Shown in pieces: positions 7,831 to 17,539 of a stretch of 63,490 nt of DNA. The notes under the pieces were generated by a model, which saw only the letters and a program-made list of their open reading frames with translations, was not told the origin of the DNA and ran no database searches. The DNA is from Hyphomicrobiales bacterium (GTDB lineage Bacteria; Pseudomonadota; Alphaproteobacteria; Rhizobiales; Rhizobiaceae), in the NCBI GenBank assembly GCA_900470965.1, contig UCCS01000018.1, forward strand, positions 100,731-164,220. The letters are read 5' to 3'. The translations under genes were made by a program, and so were the position numbers. Position 1 is the first letter of the stretch. Each line of letters begins with the position of its first letter.

Positions 7831-9260
7831 GATGCAAGCACCTTCGAAAGACCTTGCTGCGGTGGGAACGGCCGGTGACGGGCAACGAACTGGCCCCGTC
7901 CCGGCTCGGCCATGATCTTTCCGTCGTCCCAGACGATGTCGCCCCGTGAGATCGTCATGATGGGCCAGCCCTTCACGACCTGGCCTTCATAGGGCGTGTA
8001 GTCCGTCGCATGATGCAGCAGCGAATTGGTGATCGTGACGCTGCGATCCGGATCCCAAATCGCGATATCGGCGTCGGCACCAACTGCAATCCGTCCCTTG
8101 CGGGGATGGAGACCAAAGAGCCGCGCCGGGGCGCCGGCGGTCAGATCCGCGAATTTCTGCAGCGAGATCAGGCCACCGTTCACACCAGCGGAAAACAGCA
8201 AAGCGAGCCGCGTTTCGATACCGGGAATGCCATTGGGAATGCGATGGAACGGGGTTCCCGGCCCACCCGCGATCTTGTCGGCATAGTGCCAGGGCGAGTG
8301 ATCGGACGTGAAGACCTCAAGCGTTCCATCCAGGATGCCGCCCCAGATTGCCGGCTGGTTGGACTTGTCGCGCGGCGGCGGCGTGCAGACGCATTTGGAG
8401 CCGGACAGGTCGTGCGTATCGATGTCATCGGCCGAGAGGAAGAGATATTGCGGGCAGGTCTCGGCATAGATCGGAAGCCCTCTCGCCTTGGCGCGGCGAA
8501 TCTCCTCGACGGCCCCGCCGGCGGCAACATGGCTGACGAGGATCGGGGTCTCGATCAGTTCCGAAAGGCTGATCGCCCTAAAGGTCGCTTCACGGTCACC
8601 GATCGCCGAATGGGCCTTCTCGTGATAGCGCAGGTCGGTCTTGCGCGCAGCGATGAACTTTTCGGTCAGCCAGCGAATGCAGGCATCATTTTCGGCATGG
8701 ACCATGACCATCGCACCCTGCGCACGGGCAAGGTCGAGGACGTTCAACACCTCGTAGTCATCGAGTTTCAGCCCGTCATAGGTGAGGTAAATCTTGATCG
8801 ACGTGCAGCCTTCGGCGATCAGGCCGGGAATTTCGTCGCGCAATACTTCGGCTGAGGGATCACCGACGATCAGGTGAAAGCCATAGTCGATCCGCGCCTT
8901 TGGACAGGCCCGCTTGTGATAATCCTCGACGATATCGCGCAACGACTGGCCGCGCATCTGCATGGCGAAAGGCACGACGGTGGTCGTCCCGCCGCACATC
9001 GCAGACAGCGTGCCGGTGTTGAAGTCGTCGGCCGTCGTTTTGCCTTCCCATGGCTGTTGATCCATGTGGCAATGGCTGTCGACCCCACCTGGCAAGACCA
9101 GACGACCTTCTGCTGCGACTTCATTTCTTCCCTCGGGCAGATCCGGCTCCAGCGCGGCAATCACGCCATCGCGAATGCCGATATCGATCTGCCTGGACGC
9201 GTCCGGAAGCACCACGCGGCCACCACGGATCACGAGGTCATAAGGCTTGGCGCATGTCAT
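7827..9260 (-). CDS. Dihydropyrimidinase/D-hydantoinase-family amidohydrolase
   Basis: A 477-residue protein with all hydantoinase landmarks: metal motif DSHCHMDQQ, the lysine to be carboxylated in TSIKIYLTYDG, metal histidines in MVHAEN and VSHVAAGG, the catalytic aspartate in TSDHSPWH, and a C-terminal VGADADIAIWDP sheet with DYTPYEG. It is expected to be cytoplasmic and to use two divalent metals. The ATG at 9260 has GGGAGG 6 bases upstream and overlaps the MFS stop as ATGA. Substrates of the family are dihydropyrimidines and 5-substituted hydantoins. The operon has no recognisable N-carbamoylase, so the expected next step is missing. A decayed C-terminal piece of a second copy lies at 17540-17772. 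Confidence 0.92.
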   Translation of the reverse strand: MTCAKPYDLVIRGGRVVLPDASRQIDIGIRDGVIAALEPDLPEGRNEVAAEGRLVLPGGVDSHCHMDQQPWEGKTTADDFNTGTLSAMCGGTTTVVPFAMQMRGQSLRDIVEDYHKRACPKARIDYGFHLIVGDPSAEVLRDEIPGLIAEGCTSIKIYLTYDGLKLDDYEVLNVLDLARAQGAMVMVHAENDACIRWLTEKFIAARKTDLRYHEKAHSAIGDREATFRAISLSELIETPILVSHVAAGGAVEEIRRAKARGLPIYAETCPQYLFLSADDIDTHDLSGSKCVCTPPPRDKSNQPAIWGGILDGTLEVFTSDHSPWHYADKIAGGPGTPFHRIPNGIPGIETRLALLFSAGVNGGLISLQKFADLTAGAPARLFGLHPRKGRIAVGADADIAIWDPDRSVTITNSLLHHATDYTPYEGQVVKGWPIMTISRGDIVWDDGKIMAEPGRGQFVARHRPFPPQQGLSKVLAS

Positions 9261-10519
9261 TCGCATCCTCCCGAAACGAGGCAAGGCTTGGCCGCGCCGA
9301 TCGGACGGCGGACAAGATTGAAGCAGGCGGCGGCAGCAACCAGAAAGGCTCCGCCGCCGAGGAGAAGGAAGAGAGCCTGCGGTGCGAATTGTTCCATCAA
9401 TTGCGCGGCAAGCCCCGGTGTCATGATGTTGCCGATCGAATAGAGGAGCAGCAGGCTGCCCGACGCGGAAACCATGTGCCGGCTATCGAGCTGCGCGTTG
9501 GCATAGGCGATTGCGACCGGGTAGATCGTCAGCGCGACTGCGCCATAGACAAAGAACAGGCCGTAGAGCAGCGCCTGGGGCCGCATTCCGGGCCAGGCGA
9601 TTGCAGCACATAGACCCGCTGCCGCCAGTCCCTGCAGGAGCAACAGAACGCGCCGGTCCATGCGATCCGACAACCATCCGATCGGCGCCTGGGCGAGCAT
9701 CCCGCCCAGGCTGAAAGCCGTCACCAGCGTCACCGCAACGGCAGCGTCGAGGTTCACCCGCTCCGCATAGATCGGCGTCATCGTATAGACGTTCATGTTG
9801 GTCATGCCCGACTGAAAGACGCAGACGACAGTGACTGGCGCGAGAGCGGCGAGCCGCCAGATGCCAAACCGGCTCCCGGAGTGGACGTTGCCGGCATCGA
9901 CCGTCACTGCCAGCGGCAGTCGCAAGGTGGGCCAGGGGCCACCGACAAAGCGGGCATAAACCAACCCGAACAGGATGACCGCAAGCACAAGCTGAAAGAG
10001 ATGAGGAGATTTCGGTCCGGCCGCCTCGATCAGCAATTGCGCAAACAATGTCGCAAGCGAGGTCATCAGCATATAGAGGGAAAAATATGTCCCGCGATTC
10101 TTCTGATCGGCATAAAGGTTGATCCAGCTTTCGGAGACGACGAAGAGGGTCGCGATCGAAAAGCCGTTTATCAAACGCAGGCAGAACCAGACCGGGGGGG
10201 ATTCCGTCACCATATAGCCGCCGGCGCCGAACGCGGCGAGCAATGAGACGATCTGGAAGGCACGCTCATGTCCAAAACGGACGACAAGGAAACGGGCCGA
10301 CAGGCAGCCGCCAAGAAAGCCTATGGGAAATGCTGTCAGCAGCAACTGGACCACGTGCGGATCGATTGCGGGATCGCTCAGATGAAGCGAAACCGTGGTC
10401 GTTAGAAGAGAATTTCCAGTCGCAACGATGCAGATACTCGCCAACACGTGCAGGATTGCACGCAGACCGGCGGCTTTCCGCCAGAAATCACCAATCAACC
10501 TGTCGGGATCGCGCATCAT
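9257..10519 (-). CDS. MFS transporter
   Basis: A 420-residue polytopic membrane protein with about 12 hydrophobic segments. The cytoplasmic loop between helices 2 and 3 carries the MFS-type motif ARFLVVRFGHERAF, and the second half repeats it as GWLSDRMDRRVLLL. It resembles the YcaD/UMF branch of sugar or drug carriers. Start at 10519 in a TAATG overlap with the ABC ATPase stop. A second carrier inside an operon that already has an ABC importer may export an end product or import a related compound; direction cannot be read from sequence. Confidence 0.88.
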   Translation of the reverse strand: MMRDPDRLIGDFWRKAAGLRAILHVLASICIVATGNSLLTTTVSLHLSDPAIDPHVVQLLLTAFPIGFLGGCLSARFLVVRFGHERAFQIVSLLAAFGAGGYMVTESPPVWFCLRLINGFSIATLFVVSESWINLYADQKNRGTYFSLYMLMTSLATLFAQLLIEAAGPKSPHLFQLVLAVILFGLVYARFVGGPWPTLRLPLAVTVDAGNVHSGSRFGIWRLAALAPVTVVCVFQSGMTNMNVYTMTPIYAERVNLDAAVAVTLVTAFSLGGMLAQAPIGWLSDRMDRRVLLLLQGLAAAGLCAAIAWPGMRPQALLYGLFFVYGAVALTIYPVAIAYANAQLDSRHMVSASGSLLLLYSIGNIMTPGLAAQLMEQFAPQALFLLLGGGAFLVAAAACFNLVRRPIGAAKPCLVSGGCE

Positions 10520-12573
10520 TATGCCTGTTTGACGGGAACAAGAATGGATGGCCGGGCGGCGAGGTCCGCCTGACCGATATGGCAGAGAATCTCGTGCGTG
10601 CCGGTCATCTTGCGCAGCGGCGGCGGTACGGTGTCGCAGATGCTGCCGAGCTTGCGGTGGCATCGCGTCGAAAAGCGGCAACCGGCGGGTACGTTGACAG
10701 GGCTTGGCGTTTCACCCGACAGGCGAATACGCTCGCGCGGCGTTTCGTCGGGATGCGGGCTGCGGATCGCCGACAGCAGCGCCTCGGTATAAGGATGGGC
10801 GCCTTCTCCGAAGACTTCCTCGACGGTTCCCTGCTCCATGATCTTGCCGAGATACATGACGACGACCTTGTCGGCGACATGGCGGACCAGCGCCAGGTCG
10901 TGGCTGATGAACAGCATCGTGGCGTGCTTTTCCCGCTGAATGTCGAGAAGAAGCGTCACGACCGCTGCCTGCACCGAGACGTCGAGAGCTGAAACCGGTT
11001 CGTCGGCGACGATCAGCGAAGGTTCGGCAGCAAAGGCGCGGGCGATGGCGATACGCTGCTTCTGGCCGCCGGAAAGCTGGTTCGGCTTTCGATCTGCAAC
11101 GGCTGGAGACAACCGCACCATTTCCAGGAGCTCGCGGACGCGCTGCTCGATCTCGGCCTTTCCTTTTCGGATACCGAATTTCTTGATCGAACGACGAATG
11201 GAGAAGGCAGCCGAATGCGAAGGGTTGAGCGTACTGTCGGGGTTCTGGAAGATCATCTGGACCTGCTGCAACAGCGCACGTGGGCGCTCGCTCGCCTGCA
11301 GTTCGGCAATATTTTCGCCGGCCATGCGGATTTTTCCCGACGTCGCCTTGTCGAGACCCGTCACGATGCGCGCGAGCGTCGATTTTCCGCAGCCGGACTC
11401 ACCGACCAGCGCGACGATCTCGGCTGTTGCCGCTTCGAATGTGACCGCTTCATTCGCCTTGACCGTCTTCTGGTGGCCGACAGGATAGAGACGGTTGACG
11501 TCGGCTAGCGAAATGGCCGTCGTTTTTTTGGTATCATACGCCTCGACATGCGCCCCGCTTGCGGTCGCAGCCGGAATGTCCGGCCAGCGAACACAACGCA
11601 CAAGATGGTCCTCGCCCGCCGGCTCCAGAACAAGCCCGGGGCGGTCACAGAGGCCTGCCACGAAACTTGAACAGCGTGGCCCGAAGAGACAGCCCTGCGG
11701 CCGTTCCTGCGGTAGCGGGATCGAGCCCGGAATCGCGGCAAGTGTGCGGCTTCTCTTGTCGCCGGCGATATCGGGAATGCAGTCGATGAGACCGCGCGTA
11801 TAGGGGTGTTTCGGCCGGCGGAACACTTCACCTGTCGTTCCCTCTTCGACCATCTTGCCGGAATACATGATGCCGAGACGATCGCAGCTTTCCGCGATCA
11901 GACCGAGATTGTGCGAGATGAACAAGAGGCTCGTCGAATAACGTTGACGCAATTCGGCAATCAGATCGATGACCGCAGCCTCGACCGTCACGTCGAGGCC
12001 TGTCGTCGGTTCATCGAGCAGCAGCAGGGACGGTTTGGCGAGCAATGCCATGGCGATGACGACACGTTGCTGCTGGCCACCTGATAGCTGATGCGGATAT
12101 CGCCGCATCATGTCGCGGGCATCCGGCAGGCGAACGTCGGCAAGCATCGCCTCCGCCATCGCCATCGCGTCCTTCTTGCTGGCGCCCATGTGAAGCAGCG
12201 GCACTTCGGCAAGCTGCGCGCCAATCGTCTTGACCGGATTAAGCGCACTCATCGGATCCTGGTAGACCATGGCGATCTGCCGCCCGCGGATGGAGCGCAA
12301 CTCCCTGGCCGAAGCATCGACCAGTTGCTTGCCATTGAAGCGGATGCTGCCGCCGGCAATCACACCGGTATTGCCGAGATAGCCCATGATCGCCATGGCC
12401 GTCGTGCTTTTGCCGCAGCCTGACTCCCCGACGAGCCCGTAACTTTCGCCGGGCATGACCCTGAACGAGAGGTCAGGGATCGCAACGACCGTTTCGTTCT
12501 TGCCGCGAAATTCGATGCGCAGGTTTTCAATGTCGAGAACAGGTTCACGATCGATCGATGGCGTGGTGGACAT
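10519..12573 (-). CDS. Fused double ATPase of an oligopeptide/dipeptide ABC importer (DppD-DppF type)
   Basis: A single 684-residue protein joins two full nucleotide-binding domains. Domain 1 has Walker A GESGCGKSTTA, signature LSGGQQQRV and Walker B LLLLDEP. Domain 2 has GESGCGKSTLA, LSGGQKQRI and LIVADEP. Each domain ends in the oligopeptide-family C-terminal cysteine region (GCLFGPRCSS; CRFSTRCHRKLGSIC), which can carry an iron-sulfur cluster in relatives. The frame is open far upstream across the permease gene, but the ATG at 12573 has AAGGAG at ideal spacing; an ATG at 12609 overlapping the permease stop (ATGA) is an alternative. It energises uptake through the two permeases just upstream. 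Confidence 0.93.
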   Translation of the reverse strand: MSTTPSIDREPVLDIENLRIEFRGKNETVVAIPDLSFRVMPGESYGLVGESGCGKSTTAMAIMGYLGNTGVIAGGSIRFNGKQLVDASARELRSIRGRQIAMVYQDPMSALNPVKTIGAQLAEVPLLHMGASKKDAMAMAEAMLADVRLPDARDMMRRYPHQLSGGQQQRVVIAMALLAKPSLLLLDEPTTGLDVTVEAAVIDLIAELRQRYSTSLLFISHNLGLIAESCDRLGIMYSGKMVEEGTTGEVFRRPKHPYTRGLIDCIPDIAGDKRSRTLAAIPGSIPLPQERPQGCLFGPRCSSFVAGLCDRPGLVLEPAGEDHLVRCVRWPDIPAATASGAHVEAYDTKKTTAISLADVNRLYPVGHQKTVKANEAVTFEAATAEIVALVGESGCGKSTLARIVTGLDKATSGKIRMAGENIAELQASERPRALLQQVQMIFQNPDSTLNPSHSAAFSIRRSIKKFGIRKGKAEIEQRVRELLEMVRLSPAVADRKPNQLSGGQKQRIAIARAFAAEPSLIVADEPVSALDVSVQAAVVTLLLDIQREKHATMLFISHDLALVRHVADKVVVMYLGKIMEQGTVEEVFGEGAHPYTEALLSAIRSPHPDETPRERIRLSGETPSPVNVPAGCRFSTRCHRKLGSICDTVPPPLRKMTGTHEILCHIGQADLAARPSILVPVKQA

Positions 12574-12605
12574 GGCCGCTCCTTGAGGATTGGACGCGAT
12601 GATGT

Positions 12606-13481
12606 TCATGGCTTCCATGCCTCCCGCATACCGTCGGCGAGGAGATTGAAGCCGAGAACCAGGCTGACGAGCGCGAAGGACGGGATCAGCGACATGTGCG
12701 GCCAGACATTCAAGACAGTGACGCTCTCCTTGACCATGCCGCCCCAATCGGGGTTCGGTGGCGGCAGGCCGAGGCCGAGGAAACCGAGAATGCCGATGGT
12801 GATGATCGTGTAGCCGATGCGCAGGCAGGCATCGACGATCAGGAGACTGCGGCAGTTCGGCAGCAGCTCGACAATCATGATGTAGAACGTGCTTTCTGCC
12901 CGCAGCTTCGCCGCGGAGACGTATTCCTGCTGCTTTAGGCCGAGGACCAGGCCGCGCGTGATACGGCCAATGCCCGGCGCCGAGGCGATCATCGTCGCGA
13001 TGACAATATTCAGGACCGACGGTCCGATATTGGCGATCAGGATGACGTAGATGACGAGAACCGGAAAGGCCAGGATGATGTCGGAGAAACGGCTGATCAG
13101 CACATCGATCCAGCCACCATAATAGCCGGCAACCATGCCCATGGTGATACCGACGATCATGGCAACCGCCACCGACAATGGCGCGACGGATAGTACCGTG
13201 CGGGCGCCAAAGATCAGCCGTGACAGCATGTCGCGACCGAGGATATCGGTACCCAGCCAGTGGGCCGCGGACGGATAGGGGTTGCTCATTGCCATGACAT
13301 CGGAATCCGTCGGCGATGGCAGCGGCAGGATGGGGGCGAGAAGGGCGGCAAGTACCCAGAAGAGAACCAGGCAAAGCCCGACGACGGCTGTGCGCGAATG
13401 GAAAATGCGCATCCAGTTGGGTCGCGCTACGCGTTTTGACGGTACGCCAACGACGCCGACGATATTGTCTTGAACAGCCAT
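12606..13481 (-). CDS. ABC importer permease, DppC/OppC type
   Basis: A 291-residue inner-membrane protein. It has an N-terminal anchor (VVGLCLVLFWVLAALLAPIL), the DppC-type periplasmic motif HWLGTDILGRDMLSRL, and about five further helices. The EAA-loop region EYVSAAKLRAES contacts the ATPase. It starts four bases after the DppB stop and overlaps or abuts the ATPase start. Together with the DppB-type gene it forms the translocation pore for the solute delivered by the binding protein at 14568-16247. Confidence 0.93.
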   Translation of the reverse strand: MAVQDNIVGVVGVPSKRVARPNWMRIFHSRTAVVGLCLVLFWVLAALLAPILPLPSPTDSDVMAMSNPYPSAAHWLGTDILGRDMLSRLIFGARTVLSVAPLSVAVAMIVGITMGMVAGYYGGWIDVLISRFSDIILAFPVLVIYVILIANIGPSVLNIVIATMIASAPGIGRITRGLVLGLKQQEYVSAAKLRAESTFYIMIVELLPNCRSLLIVDACLRIGYTIITIGILGFLGLGLPPPNPDWGGMVKESVTVLNVWPHMSLIPSFALVSLVLGFNLLADGMREAWKP

Positions 13482-13484
13482 GAT

Positions 13485-14498
13485 TTACCTCACCCGGATA
13501 CGTGGATCGAGCAGCATGTAGCCAAGGTCGCCGAGCAGCTGCGTAATGACGGCGATGGCGACCGTGATCAGCGTGGCGGCTTCAAGCGTTGCGATATCGC
13601 CGAACAGACTTGCGTCGAGGATCAGGCGGCCGAAGCCCGGATAGGCAAAGACGAGTTCGGTCACGACGACGCCGCTGATCAGGAAGTTGATTTGCAGCAG
13701 GAGCACGGTGAACGGTGCGATCATCGCATTGCGCAGCGCGTGGCCGAGGACCATGCGGCGCGTGCTCATGCCCTTGAGGATTGCCGTTCGGATATAGGGC
13801 CGCTCCATCACGCCGATCATCGAGACGCGGATCATGCGGGCGACATAGCCAAAGTCGTAGATGACCAGCACGGCAACGGGCAGTATGAACTGGTAGGGCA
13901 CTGCCCAGCCGCCATCGCTGTTGAGAGGGCTCGTGCCTGGCAGGATCGGCCAGAGGATCACGAAAAGCGTCACTAGGAAGACCCCGGACGCAAATTCCGG
14001 AATGGAAGTGAAAGTGATACAGATGACCGACAATGTCCGGTCGAGCACGCCGCCCTCCTTCAGCCCCGACAGGATGCCGAAGATGATCGACAGCGGCACG
14101 ATCAAGAGGAACGCCAGGCCGGCGAGGATAGCGGTATTGCCGAGGCGATCCCAGATGACGTCGTTGACGGGCAGCTTGTTCAGCGTCGAATAGCCGAAAT
14201 TGCCAAAATACTGGGCGCCGCGCGGATCCTTGAAATTCAGTCCGGTGGCAGGATCCTGGAGGGGGTCGGGAATTGCGCCGACGAGCACGCCCAGCCAGCG
14301 GCCATAGCGCACCAGCAGCGGATCATTGGCCTTCAGCTTCTGCGACAAAAGGTCGACCTGCTGCTGGGTGGCGAAGGGACCGAGCGACTTGCGTGCCACG
14401 CTGCCGGGAGTGAATTCGCAGACGGCGAAGACGAGGAACGAGGCACAGAGCATCGTCACCATCATCATCACCAGACGCTTGAAAAGGAAGTTCGCCAT
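13485..14498 (-). CDS. ABC importer permease, DppB/OppB type
   Basis: A 337-residue protein with the DppB signature: N-terminal helix FLVFAVCEFTPGSVA, a long periplasmic loop, then NTAILAGLAFLLIVPLSIIFG and a C-terminal EAA-like loop (ERPYIRTAILKGMSTRRMVLGH reads as the DppB ATPase-contact region). The terminal LGDLGYMLLDPRIRVR is the family hallmark. It is the first permease of the operon and is separated from the binding-protein gene by a strong stem-loop. Confidence 0.93.
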   Translation of the reverse strand: MANFLFKRLVMMMVTMLCASFLVFAVCEFTPGSVARKSLGPFATQQQVDLLSQKLKANDPLLVRYGRWLGVLVGAIPDPLQDPATGLNFKDPRGAQYFGNFGYSTLNKLPVNDVIWDRLGNTAILAGLAFLLIVPLSIIFGILSGLKEGGVLDRTLSVICITFTSIPEFASGVFLVTLFVILWPILPGTSPLNSDGGWAVPYQFILPVAVLVIYDFGYVARMIRVSMIGVMERPYIRTAILKGMSTRRMVLGHALRNAMIAPFTVLLLQINFLISGVVVTELVFAYPGFGRLILDASLFGDIATLEAATLITVAIAVITQLLGDLGYMLLDPRIRVR

Positions 14499-14529
14499 AG
14501 CCGGGAATCCCGAATATCGGGGCGTAGCA

Positions 14530-14553
14530 CCCGGCCGCGTAAAGGCGGCCGGG
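14530..14553 (-). terminator. Stem-loop between binding-protein and permease genes
   Basis: A perfect 9-bp GC-only stem (CCCGGCCGC / GCGGCCGGG) with loop GTAAAG lies 14 bases after the binding-protein stop. In ABC operons such a hairpin usually protects the upstream message from 3' exonucleases or causes partial termination, giving an excess of binding protein over membrane parts. That role is inferred. Confidence 0.6.
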
Positions 14554-14567
14554 CACCAGCCGGGAGG

Positions 14568-16247
14568 TTAGGCCGAGATCGCGTATTGATGCGCGAAGAT
14601 ATATTGCGAAGGATGAAGCTCGAAGCCCTTGACCTTCTTGTCCATGACTGTCGAGAAGACACGCCAGAAGGGTTGAACGATCGGTCCGTCGTCCTGCATG
14701 ATCGCTTCGATCTTTGCCATGACCTTGCTGCGCTCCTTCGGATCGAGGATGCCTTCGGCTTCCGTCAGCAGCTTGTCGAAATCCGGATTGGAATAGTTGG
14801 ATTCGTTCCAGGCGGCATTCGAACGGTAGGCAAGTGACAGCGTCATGATTGCCAGCGGCCGGTGGCCCCAGGCTGTCAGGCTGAACGGCGACGTCGTCCA
14901 GACTTCCCAATATTGCGCACTCGGCAGCGACTTGATGTTGACCTTCACACCGATGTCCTTGAACTGTTCGGCCAGGACTTGCGCCGTGTTGAGCTCCCAG
15001 ATCGGATCGGGGCGCGTGGTCATGTCGAATTCGAAACCGTCAGGATAGCCTGCGTCGGCCAGGAGCTTCTTGGCCTTCTCTATGTCTCGGGGATATTTCG
15101 GCAGGCCCGCATATTCGGGATGTGACGGCGCGACGTGATGATCCTCGGCCGGAATGCCGGCACCGAGAAGCGCGGTCTGGATGACCTTGTCACGGTCGAT
15201 CGCGTAGCGCATCGCCTGGCGCACGCGCTTGTCCTTGAACTGCTCTATATCCGGATGCATGCGGGCAACGACCGTTTGCGTCGTCTCGACCTGGTAGACG
15301 GCGACATGCGGGAAATTCTTCATCGCATTGATCTGGACCGCATCGGCTTCCGACAGGCCATCGACCTGCTTGGAGGCCATGGCGGCGATGCCGGCGCCCG
15401 GGTTGTCGCCGAGGTCGACATATTCGAACGTGTCGAGATAGGGGCCTGTGCCCCAATAGTCAGTCCTGGCCTTGTACTTGGCACCCTTGCCGACGACGTA
15501 TTCGGTGATGACAAAGGGACCGGTGCCGTTTGCATCGGCCCCGAAGGCACCGTTTTCCTCCGGATCGAGGATGAACATCGGGTAGTGATAGAGGTGCTCG
15601 GGCACGGCGATCTGCGGCGAGGAGCAGTTGAGACGGACGGTGTGATCGTCGACCTTCTCGATGGCGTTGTCGGCCCAGAGCTTGCTCGACTTCTTTGGAT
15701 TGCCCTTCTCGTCCTTTTCACCGGTTTCGTATTCCTCGACGAGATAGCCGGTGAAAAGCCCGAGCATCGACGAACCGATCGCCGGATCGCAGACGCGCTT
15801 CAGGTTCCAGACGACGTCGTCTGCCGTCAATGGCTTGCCCTTGCGCCACTTGACGTCCTTGCGCACATGCAGCGTCCATGTCTTCAGGTCGTCGCTGACG
15901 TCCCATTTCTCGAGAAGATAGGGATGGGTGATATTATTGCGGTCCGTGAGCGTGAGATATTCGCAGACCTGACGGATGACGTTCGACTTCTCGGCGAAGT
16001 CTGCCAGATGCGGATCCTTGATCTCCATGCAGCGCATGCCGATGCGCAGATTTCCGCCTTTCGGCAAATCGTCCGCCTGAGCAACATCGCCGGGCATCGT
16101 TACACCGGCCAGAGAATAGGCAGCGGCCGCCGAAACACCGAGCAGTGTTGCCTTTCGAAGGAATTCGCGGCGGCCGATCGCGCCGCTCGACATCTGTTCG
16201 ACCAGGGTCGGAATATAGGAATGTTGAGACTTATCCACGGTAGTCAT
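14568..16247 (-). CDS. Periplasmic solute-binding protein, family 5 (oligopeptide/nickel type), Tat-exported
   Basis: A 559-residue family-5 binding protein. The N-terminus carries a twin-arginine signal: GRREFLRKATLLGVSAAAAYSLAG (Arg-Arg at about 27-28) followed by a short hydrophobic core. Mature-protein landmarks are LRIGMRCMEIKDPHLAD, LTLTDRNNITHPYLLEKWDVSDD, WTLHVRKDVKWRKGKPLTADDV and GTGPFVITEY. Tat export suggests folding before export. It is the first gene of the 13-gene operon and, being followed by a hairpin, is probably the most abundant product. Family-5 proteins bind peptides but also opines, sugars and heterocycles, so the ligand could be the hydantoin/ureide compound attacked by the enzymes downstream. 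Confidence 0.93.
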   Translation of the reverse strand: MTTVDKSQHSYIPTLVEQMSSGAIGRREFLRKATLLGVSAAAAYSLAGVTMPGDVAQADDLPKGGNLRIGMRCMEIKDPHLADFAEKSNVIRQVCEYLTLTDRNNITHPYLLEKWDVSDDLKTWTLHVRKDVKWRKGKPLTADDVVWNLKRVCDPAIGSSMLGLFTGYLVEEYETGEKDEKGNPKKSSKLWADNAIEKVDDHTVRLNCSSPQIAVPEHLYHYPMFILDPEENGAFGADANGTGPFVITEYVVGKGAKYKARTDYWGTGPYLDTFEYVDLGDNPGAGIAAMASKQVDGLSEADAVQINAMKNFPHVAVYQVETTQTVVARMHPDIEQFKDKRVRQAMRYAIDRDKVIQTALLGAGIPAEDHHVAPSHPEYAGLPKYPRDIEKAKKLLADAGYPDGFEFDMTTRPDPIWELNTAQVLAEQFKDIGVKVNIKSLPSAQYWEVWTTSPFSLTAWGHRPLAIMTLSLAYRSNAAWNESNYSNPDFDKLLTEAEGILDPKERSKVMAKIEAIMQDDGPIVQPFWRVFSTVMDKKVKGFELHPSQYIFAHQYAISA

Positions 16248-16431
16248 CTCCTAGTTAGCGCTTTAACTGTTCCGATTTTATGGGTTGGACCGATCGGCTA
16301 ACCTTTGCCGGCAAGCCGCGGTCGCAGCGGGCTTTTTGCCCGTCGCCCGTCCGTCTTCATAAAAATTAAAACGGGATGAACCTCGGTGACATGCAGTGAT
16401 CCGACATCTTCTCTGCGTCGATCGACATTGT
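16248..16431 (-). promoter_or_regulatory. Intergenic region expected to hold the promoter of the 13-gene operon
   Basis: These 184 bp separate the binding-protein start from the stop of the GlxA-type regulator upstream on the same strand. An AT-richer patch (ATAAAAATTAAAACG, about 16360-16375) stands out. A short CGGGC-TTTTT-GCCCG hairpin near 16340 could end the regulator's transcript. No confident -35/-10 pair was identified. Confidence 0.35.
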
Positions 16432-17442
16432 TCATGCGGTTGACATCCCCCGTCGTTTCTCGGCGTTTCTGGTGGCAGCAGGGCTCTCGCGAAATCGCGT
16501 GCGATACGAGCGACCGAAATGGGAGGCCGATTGATAACCGCAGATTTCAGCGATCTGTCCGATCGCCAATTCCGTGTAGACCAGCAGTTCTCTTGCTCGC
16601 GCCATGCGCAGCTCGATGTAGAAATGACTGGGACTTTTTCCGAGGTTGGCGTGGAACAGCCGTTCGAGCTGCCGCAGCGAAAGCGCGACGCTGTCGGCGA
16701 GATCTGAAATCTCGACTGGATCGCCGAGACTTGCCTCCATGCGGCGCACCACGAATGCAAGCTTGGCATTCCTGATGCCGAAACGATCTTCTGGCGACAT
16801 GCGCTGGACGTCATCCTGGCGCCTGATCCTCGCATGGTTGAACTGGTCTGAAATGAGCGCGGCGAGCTCCCTGCCTTCCACAGCGGAAATAAGGTAGAGC
16901 ATCATGTCGAGCGTGACCGTACCGCCCGAAGAGGTCAGGAAGCGTCCGTCGATCGCGAAAATGTCGTCCGTGGCGAGGCAGTTCGGAAACTCGCTGCGAA
17001 AGCTTGCAAGCGATTCCCAATGAACTGCACAACGTCGTCCCTCCAGCAACCGCGCCTTTGCCAGGAAGAACACTGCCGTACTGACGGCGCCCAGCACGCA
17101 TCCTTCTGAATGGATGCGTCTCAACCACGCAAAGACATTGGCATCATAGGCATCGGCATAATTGATCCCGGCACAAAGTATGACGATATCGCAACGGGGC
17201 GCCTGCCCTATTGCCGTATCGGCATCGAAGCCCAAACCGCTGCTGGACTTCACATGGCTGCCATCGGCCGAGAGAATGAGCCACTCGAAGGCCTTTCGCT
17301 TGGCCAGACGATTGCCCTGCCGCAGCGAGTCGAGCGCGGCGGCGAACGTCATCAGGGGGAAGTCCGGCACCAGGAAAAAGCCGATCCGGATCGGCCGATC
17401 ACCCTGTGCCAATTGCTTCAGCGTATAGGTCTGCTCCATCAT
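16432..17442 (-). CDS. GlxA-family transcriptional regulator (DJ-1/PfpI-like domain plus AraC HTH)
   Basis: A 336-residue regulator with two domains. Residues about 15-190 form a class-I amidotransferase-like domain (IRIGFFLVPDFPLMTFAAALDSLR, DIVILCAGI). The nucleophile-elbow cysteine of true amidases is not evident: the corresponding region reads GAVSTAVFFLAKA. Residues about 230-320 form the AraC double helix-turn-helix (SLRQLERLFHANLGKSPSHFY; IAEICGYQSASHFGRSYRTRF). Relatives control catabolism of quaternary amines, arginine or opine-like compounds. The ATG at 17442 has GGAG 8 bases upstream; 17460 and 17439 are alternatives. Its position suggests it activates the 13-gene operon. Confidence 0.9.
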   Translation of the reverse strand: MMEQTYTLKQLAQGDRPIRIGFFLVPDFPLMTFAAALDSLRQGNRLAKRKAFEWLILSADGSHVKSSSGLGFDADTAIGQAPRCDIVILCAGINYADAYDANVFAWLRRIHSEGCVLGAVSTAVFFLAKARLLEGRRCAVHWESLASFRSEFPNCLATDDIFAIDGRFLTSSGGTVTLDMMLYLISAVEGRELAALISDQFNHARIRRQDDVQRMSPEDRFGIRNAKLAFVVRRMEASLGDPVEISDLADSVALSLRQLERLFHANLGKSPSHFYIELRMARARELLVYTELAIGQIAEICGYQSASHFGRSYRTRFRESPAATRNAEKRRGMSTA

Positions 17443-17539
17443 GGGGCGAGCTCCAAACATCCGCTTGCCCTGCTTTTGCCGGTCTGCAGCAGCCACGGGC
17501 TTTGGCGGGCAACCAAAAGCAGATACCGACGATCTTGTC

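Noticed and set aside
12574..13374. A 951-residue open frame extending the ABC ATPase upstream
   Set aside because: The extra 267 residues lie in another frame of the DppC permease and have no family features; the ATG at 12573 has a strong ribosome site.
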